Positions 60,021 to 64,000 of a DNA stretch of 64,000 nt are shown one piece after another. Location: contig JBEKBS010000003.1 of the NCBI GenBank assembly GCA_050015275.1, positions 62,001 to 126,000 on the forward strand, read 5' to 3'. Position numbers and translations under genes: made by a program. Within the stretch, counting starts at the first letter, position 1. Each line of letters opens with the position of its first letter. The DNA is from DATKJS01 sp050015275. GTDB taxonomy: Bacteria; Acidobacteriota; Aminicenantia; Aminicenantales; Saccharicenantaceae. The notes below the pieces were generated by a model. It ran no database searches. It was not told the DNA's origin and saw only the letters and a list, made by a program, of their open reading frames with translations.

Positions 60021-61709
60021 TCAGTCCCTCCCCCGATAAGAATACGGGAATTCAGGAAACGGGGCCGGCACGCGCGTCATCGCCGGACGCGTCTCCGCCC
60101 GGGCCGGGTCGAGGAACAAGCCGAATTCCGAGATCGCGACTGGCGCCCGGGCTTTCAGGATGCGAAGACGGACCTTCCCGGACATGACCGCAGGAAAGCG
60201 CAATAGGCGTTTGTGGCCGACCGTCGTGCCGCGCGCGATCTCGCTCCACCTTTTCCCGTCCCAGGCGTCCAAAGCGAAGGACTCGATCCGCTGCCCGGCG
60301 CGGATGTCTTCCTGGAGCATGGCGACATTGAATGTTCCCGGATGACCGAGATCGAACGCGACCGCGGTGCTCGCCATGCCGTCTCCGGTCATCCAACCGT
60401 TTTTCGGGTCGCCGACCGTTTTCTCAGGGCCGGGTCCCGGCGCCGTGCTCCCGACCCGGGCGGCGACGGCTTTTGCCCCGGCCGCAAGGTTCACGGCGAA
60501 TGTCGCCCTCAGCCTGTCGCCCAATTCCTTGAGCCTTTGGACGTCGTTCTCGTGGAGGCGGCCGCGCCGGTCGGGAGGGATGTTGAGCAGGAGCTGGGCG
60601 TTCCCTCCTACCGCCCCGTAGTAGATGTCGAGAAGATGGTCGAGCGTCTTGACTTTCAGGTCCTCGGCGGCGTGGTAGAACCAGCCCGGCCGTATAGAGA
60701 CATCAACCTGGGCCGGGTACCAGATGAGGCGGCCGCCTTTCTTCGCAGTATCCTCGACGACCTTGAGCGAGCCGAGGTCCGGAGCCGTGGCGTTGAGCGC
60801 GGCGATCCCGCCGGGATCCTTTTCGGCGGGACGGTCGTCCGCCTGAGCGACCGGGACGACGCTCCACTCGCTCTCGCGGTTCGAGCCGGCCTCGTTGCCG
60901 ATCCAGCGGACGTCGGGGCCCATGATGGAGATGACCGCCCCGGGCTGGAGCTCGCGGATCAGGCTCCAGTAACCTTCCCAGTCGTAGACCTGGCGTTTCC
61001 CGTTCGGCCCCTCCCCGCAGGCTCCGTCGAACCAGACTTCGGAGATCTCGCCGTATCCCGTCAGGAGCTCGCGGAGCTGGTTCTTGAAATGCTCGTTGTA
61101 GCGGGGCGAGTCGCCGTAGCTCGGCTCGTGCCGGTCCCAGGGAGAAAGGTAGATGCCAAATTTCAGGCCGGCCTTGCGGCAGGCGTCGGCCACCTCCCGG
61201 ACAACGTCGCCGTTCCCGTTTTTCCAGGGGCTCGCCTTGACGGAGTGAGCGGTGAAGCGGCTCGGCCAAAGGCAGAAGCCGTCATGATGCTTCGCGGTGA
61301 CGATGACGCCCCTGATCCCGGCGGCCTTGGCCGCCTCGACCCATTGGCCGGTGTCGAGATCGGTCGGGTTGAAGAGGCTGGGGTCCTCGGTCCCCAGCCC
61401 CCATTCCCTGTCCGTGAAGGTGTCCATGCCGAAATGGAAGAAGGCCTGGAACTCGAGGGATTGCCAGGCGATCTGGCGCTCGGATGGAATGACGCGGACC
61501 GCTTTTTCCATGAGCTGCGCCGGCGTATCCGCAGGCATGATCCGGACGCTGCCGGGTGCGTAAGCCCTTATTTGGCCGGCGGGGTGGCTGGCCACATCCT
61601 CTCCTCGAAGCGGGGCAAGGATATAAAGGCCGAGAAGCAGAAACAGCGGCAAAAGAAGGGGACGTCCCCGGACCTGTCCGTCCTTAATGGCTCTGGCGAA
61701 ATACCTCAT
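60021..61709 (-). CDS. Exported GH29 alpha-L-fucosidase, second type, with C-terminal discoidin-like domain
   Basis: The 562-residue enzyme has a hydrophobic export segment (LLLPLFLLLGLYILAPL), then a GH29 domain beginning WQSLEFQAFFHFGMDTFTDREWG, with VTAKHHDGFCLWPSRFT and the nucleophile Asp228 in EVWFDGAC. After the barrel comes a discoidin/F5-8C-like part (FNVAMLQEDIRAGQRI, VGHKRLLRF), giving a layout typical of GH29 subfamily B (1,3/1,4-fucosidases). The ribosome site is GGGAGAG. It is the first gene of the two-fucosidase operon, whose two products differ enough to act on different linkages. Confidence 0.9.
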   Translation of the reverse strand: MRYFARAIKDGQVRGRPLLLPLFLLLGLYILAPLRGEDVASHPAGQIRAYAPGSVRIMPADTPAQLMEKAVRVIPSERQIAWQSLEFQAFFHFGMDTFTDREWGLGTEDPSLFNPTDLDTGQWVEAAKAAGIRGVIVTAKHHDGFCLWPSRFTAHSVKASPWKNGNGDVVREVADACRKAGLKFGIYLSPWDRHEPSYGDSPRYNEHFKNQLRELLTGYGEISEVWFDGACGEGPNGKRQVYDWEGYWSLIRELQPGAVISIMGPDVRWIGNEAGSNRESEWSVVPVAQADDRPAEKDPGGIAALNATAPDLGSLKVVEDTAKKGGRLIWYPAQVDVSIRPGWFYHAAEDLKVKTLDHLLDIYYGAVGGNAQLLLNIPPDRRGRLHENDVQRLKELGDRLRATFAVNLAAGAKAVAARVGSTAPGPGPEKTVGDPKNGWMTGDGMASTAVAFDLGHPGTFNVAMLQEDIRAGQRIESFALDAWDGKRWSEIARGTTVGHKRLLRFPAVMSGKVRLRILKARAPVAISEFGLFLDPARAETRPAMTRVPAPFPEFPYSYRGRD

Positions 61710-61752
61710 GGACTCTCCCTGACCGTGAGCCTGATCCGTCTCGTGCCCAATT

Positions 61753-61782
61753 AATATACAAAAACCGCGCCCCGGGTTCTAA
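61753..61782 (-). promoter_or_regulatory. Minus-strand promoter for the fucosidase operon
   Basis: On the minus strand TTAGAA (61777-61782) and TATATT (61753-61758) are 18 bp apart, 43 bp before the start codon of the first fucosidase. Confidence 0.5.
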
Positions 61783-61828
61783 CGTTTTTTTCGCCCCTTC
61801 AGGCCTGGGCCCAGTCTTGAGGCCTATC

Positions 61829-61857
61829 TTGACGCTCTCTCGGTCGCGGGGTAAAAT
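61829..61857 (+). promoter_or_regulatory. Promoter of the MacA/MacB-like efflux operon
   Basis: TTGACG (61829-61834) and TAAAAT (61852-61857) are 17 bp apart, about 50 bp before the adaptor gene. This and the minus-strand promoter divide the divergent 199-bp gap. Confidence 0.65.
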
Positions 61858-61908
61858 AGCGTGCCTTTATGGTGGGGACCTACGGCGCATGAATTGAGGA
61901 GCGGATTG

Positions 61909-63141
61909 ATGGACGCACAGCAGAGCACGAGCGGCCCGGATATCACGGGCCTGAGGATCGACGAGAGCGCGCGGAACGATCGGCGGGGCGGCCGGAGGCT
62001 GCGCAAGGGCTTGGCCGTGGCGCTTGCCATTCTGATCATCGCGGCGGCGGTCCTGGCCCTCAGGGGCCGGACGCCCGTGGTCGAGGTCACGACGGCGCGG
62101 CCGGCCGGCGAGGCCGGGGGGGTGATCCTGCTGAACGCCAGCGGTTATGTCACCCCCCGGCGTCGGGCGACCATCGCGGCGAAGATCACCGCCCGGGTCC
62201 TGGACGTCCTGGTGGACGAAGGAATGAGCGTCGCCGAGGGGCAGGTGCTCGCCCGGCTCGACGATTCCGACGCCCAGCGGCGCCTGCTCGCGGCGCGCAC
62301 GGCCCGCAACGCGACCGCGGCGCTCATTGCCAACCTCGATGTCAATCTCGCCAACGCCGAGCGGGAGCTCAAGCGCCAGCTGGAGCTCGAGAAGGCCGGC
62401 TTCGCCGCCGTGGAGGCGCGCGAGCTCGCCCAGACGACCGTCGACGGCCTCCGGGCCCAGATCCAGGCGGCGCGCGAGCAGGTCACGGCCGCCGACGCCG
62501 AGATCGGCGTGGCCCGGCAGGATGTCGACAACTGCACAGTGCGGGCCCCGTTCGCGGGGGTCGTGGTCTCCAGGGACGCCCAACTCGGCGAAATGGTGTC
62601 GCCGATCTCCGCGGGAGGCGGTTTCACCAGGACGGGCATCGCCACGATCGTGGACATGACCTCTCTCGAGATCGAGGTGGACGTCAACGAGTCGTATATC
62701 GCGAGGGTCCAGCCGGACCAGAAGGTTGACGCTGTCCTGGACGCCTATCCCGACTGGCATATCCCCTCAAAGGTCAGGACCGTCATCCCCACCGCGGACC
62801 GGCAGAAAGCCACCGTCAAAGTCCGTATCTCCTTCGACAAGCTCGACCCCCGGATCCTGCCGGACATGGGGGTCAAAGTGGCCTTTCTGGCCGAGGAATC
62901 CGCCGGGGCCGGGAAGGCCGCGGCGCCCCGGTCCCTCATCCCCCAGGCGGCCGTGCGGGATGTCGACGGTAAAAAGATCATTTTTTTGGTTCGTGAAAAC
63001 CGGCTGGAGCGCCGGGCCGTGGCCCTCGGGGAAAACCGGGGGACCGATGTCGAAGTCATGGCCGGCGTCAACCAAGGCGATACCGTGCTCGTGAAGGGGC
63101 CTGAGGGCCTGCACGACGGTCAGCGCGTCAAGATCAAGTGA
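61909..63141 (+). CDS. MacA/RND-type periplasmic adaptor (membrane fusion protein)
   Basis: The 410-residue protein has one N-terminal membrane helix (about residues 34-52, core LAVALAILIIAAAVLAL), a barrel-sandwich/biotinyl-lipoyl part (NASGYVTPRRRATIAAKI, EGMSVAEGQVLARLDDSDA), a long alpha-helical hairpin (about 120-200), the second half of the lipoyl domain (TVRAPFAGVVVSRDAQLGE), and a beta-barrel and membrane-proximal region. It links an inner-membrane transporter to an outer-membrane channel. The ATG follows TGAGGAG. An ATPase and permease gene follow, so it is MacA-like rather than an RND pump partner. Confidence 0.9.
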   Translation: MDAQQSTSGPDITGLRIDESARNDRRGGRRLRKGLAVALAILIIAAAVLALRGRTPVVEVTTARPAGEAGGVILLNASGYVTPRRRATIAAKITARVLDVLVDEGMSVAEGQVLARLDDSDAQRRLLAARTARNATAALIANLDVNLANAERELKRQLELEKAGFAAVEARELAQTTVDGLRAQIQAAREQVTAADAEIGVARQDVDNCTVRAPFAGVVVSRDAQLGEMVSPISAGGGFTRTGIATIVDMTSLEIEVDVNESYIARVQPDQKVDAVLDAYPDWHIPSKVRTVIPTADRQKATVKVRISFDKLDPRILPDMGVKVAFLAEESAGAGKAAAPRSLIPQAAVRDVDGKKIIFLVRENRLERRAVALGENRGTDVEVMAGVNQGDTVLVKGPEGLHDGQRVKIK

Positions 63142-63148
63142 GGAAGCC

Positions 63149-63868
63149 ATGGTCAGAATCGACGGGACCTCGAACGGAAAGAGCCTGATCCAGGCCCGGA
63201 ACCTGGGCAAGACTTATCACCGGGGGAGCGAAGACCTGCGCGTTCTCCGGGGGTTGAACCTCGACATCGAGCCGGGGGAGTTCGTGGCCTTCATGGGTCC
63301 CTCCGGCTCGGGCAAGACGACGCTGCTGAACCTGCTCGGCGGGCTCGACCTGCCGACCACGGGCAGCGTCGCGGTGTCCGGGGAGGAGATCACGGCCCTT
63401 TCGGTCCATAAGCTCACGGCCTGGAGGGCTCGCCATGTGGGTTTCGTCTTCCAGATGTACAACCTGATCCCGGTCCTGACCGCGTTCCAGAACATCGAGC
63501 TGCCGCTGCTGCTCACCAAGCTTTCGAGATCCGAACGGCGGAAGCATGTCGAAACGGCCCTGGGGCTCGTGGGGCTGACCGCGCGGTCCGGCCATTTTCC
63601 GCGCCAGCTCTCCGGAGGCGAGGAACAGCGGGTGGCCATCGCCCGGGCCGTGGTCACCGACCCAACGTTCCTGCTCTGCGACGAGCCCACCGGCGACCTT
63701 GACAGAAAGAGCGCGGACGAGATCATGGACCTCATCGACCGCCTCGTGCACGAACACGGAAAGACGGTGCTCATAGTGACGCACGACCCGCGGGCGGCCG
63801 AACGGGCGCATACCATTCTCCACCTGGACAAAGGCGCGCTCGTCGAGGGAACGGGGACACCGAAATGA
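63149..63868 (+). CDS. MacB/LolD-type ABC transporter ATPase
   Basis: The 239-residue ATPase has Walker A GPSGSGKTT (residues 50-58), the ABC signature LSGGEEQ (154-160; Glu in place of the more common Gln in LSGGQQQ), Walker B LLCDEPTGDLD and the H-loop TH(D). Its size and QMYNLIPVLTAFQNIELPLL segment are typical of the LolD/MacB group. It would power the permease encoded next, whose ATG overlaps its stop (ATGA), for efflux or lipoprotein/peptide export with the adaptor upstream. It begins seven bases after the adaptor stop. Confidence 0.92.
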   Translation: MVRIDGTSNGKSLIQARNLGKTYHRGSEDLRVLRGLNLDIEPGEFVAFMGPSGSGKTTLLNLLGGLDLPTTGSVAVSGEEITALSVHKLTAWRARHVGFVFQMYNLIPVLTAFQNIELPLLLTKLSRSERRKHVETALGLVGLTARSGHFPRQLSGGEEQRVAIARAVVTDPTFLLCDEPTGDLDRKSADEIMDLIDRLVHEHGKTVLIVTHDPRAAERAHTILHLDKGALVEGTGTPK

Positions 63869-64000
63869 AATACCTGGCTCTTGTCCTCGCCAACCTCAGG
63901 CGGAAGAAGGTCCGGACGACGCTCACCCTCGGGTCGTTCGCCGCGGCCCTTTTTCTCTTCGGCCTTCTCATCGCCCTCCGCGGCTCGTTCAACCAGGGCG
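63865..64000 (+). CDS. MacB-type ABC permease, N-terminus only (cut by window edge)
   Basis: Only the first 45 residues are present: MKYLALVLANLRRKKVRTT, then a membrane helix (LGSFAAALFLFGLLIALRG) and the start of the periplasmic domain. The short basic cytoplasmic head before helix 1 is typical of MacB/FtsX-type permeases. It overlaps the ATPase stop by four bases. Confidence 0.8.
   Translation, partial: MKYLALVLANLRRKKVRTTLTLGSFAAALFLFGLLIALRGSFNQG

Noticed and set aside
1..64000. Mobile elements, CRISPR arrays, tRNA genes, phage genes
   Set aside because: I saw no transposase or integrase motifs, no regularly spaced repeats and no cloverleaf-type sequences in the intergenic gaps.

Overview
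The window is a GC-rich (roughly two thirds G+C by eye), densely coded bacterial chromosome segment with about 48 protein genes on both strands. I found no rRNA, tRNA, CRISPR array, insertion sequence or prophage. The cell appears to be diderm: there are beta-barrel-type proteins (DUF481, DUF3943), many exported or lipoprotein-type enzymes, Tat and Sec signals, and the start of a MacB/RND-adaptor efflux operon. Butyrate kinase with phosphate butyryltransferase, FtrB-type redox proteins, secreted S9/Tricorn/M16 peptidases and many exported glycosidases suggest a heterotrophic polymer degrader with fermentative capacity. An Acidobacteriota or Candidatus Aminicenantes-like lineage is my best guess; this is inference, not proof.

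Layout. 1-2.4 kb: end of buk, then ptb and a small membrane protein. 2.5-8.4 kb: secreted Asp-box (BNR) propeller protein, YgjP-type metallopeptidase, secreted S9 peptidase. 8.5-11.6 kb: FucP-type sugar permease with a translationally coupled ROK kinase, then a DUF481 outer-membrane protein. 11.7-15.8 kb: rubredoxin-FtrB fusion, thioredoxin-like protein and pyruvate dehydrogenase E1alpha/E1beta/E2. 16-19.7 kb: EF-G of the spdEFG1/mitochondrial EFG1 type, a RecA-like P-loop protein and a HAD phosphatase. 19.7-26.9 kb: DUF3943 protein, DrII-like RNB nuclease, an M16 peptidase pair and an exported protein. 27-28.5 kb: a SAM-I/IV-type riboswitch with terminator ahead of metK. 28.5-36 kb (minus): membrane-anchored methyltransferase, addB, addA. 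36-48.5 kb: GH27, Tricorn peptidase, an apparently leaderless gene, sugar-binding lipoprotein, GH38, two small proteins and GH2. 48.5-53.8 kb: alpha/beta hydrolase, then an operon of three extended SDRs, an AUR1-like PAP2 enzyme and a frameshifted small membrane protein. 53.8-61.7 kb (minus): CstA, a sodium:solute symporter, aquaporin and two GH29 fucosidases. 61.8-64 kb: adaptor, ATPase and the start of a permease.

How it fits together. Exported glycosidases (GH2, GH27, GH29 x2, GH38) and peptidases would release sugars and peptides. FucP-type, SSS and CstA carriers would import them. Pyruvate dehydrogenase and Buk/Ptb would then produce acetyl-CoA and energy. The 49.5-53.8 kb operon looks like an uncharacterised lipid-modifying pathway and is the best candidate for new biology. 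The most detailed regulatory element is the metK riboswitch, where aptamer pairings, a second pseudoknot, a terminator and a competing antiterminator can all be read from the sequence. Many genes have readable sigma-70-type promoters (TTGnnn, 16-18 nt, TATAAT-like), which helped in choosing start codons.
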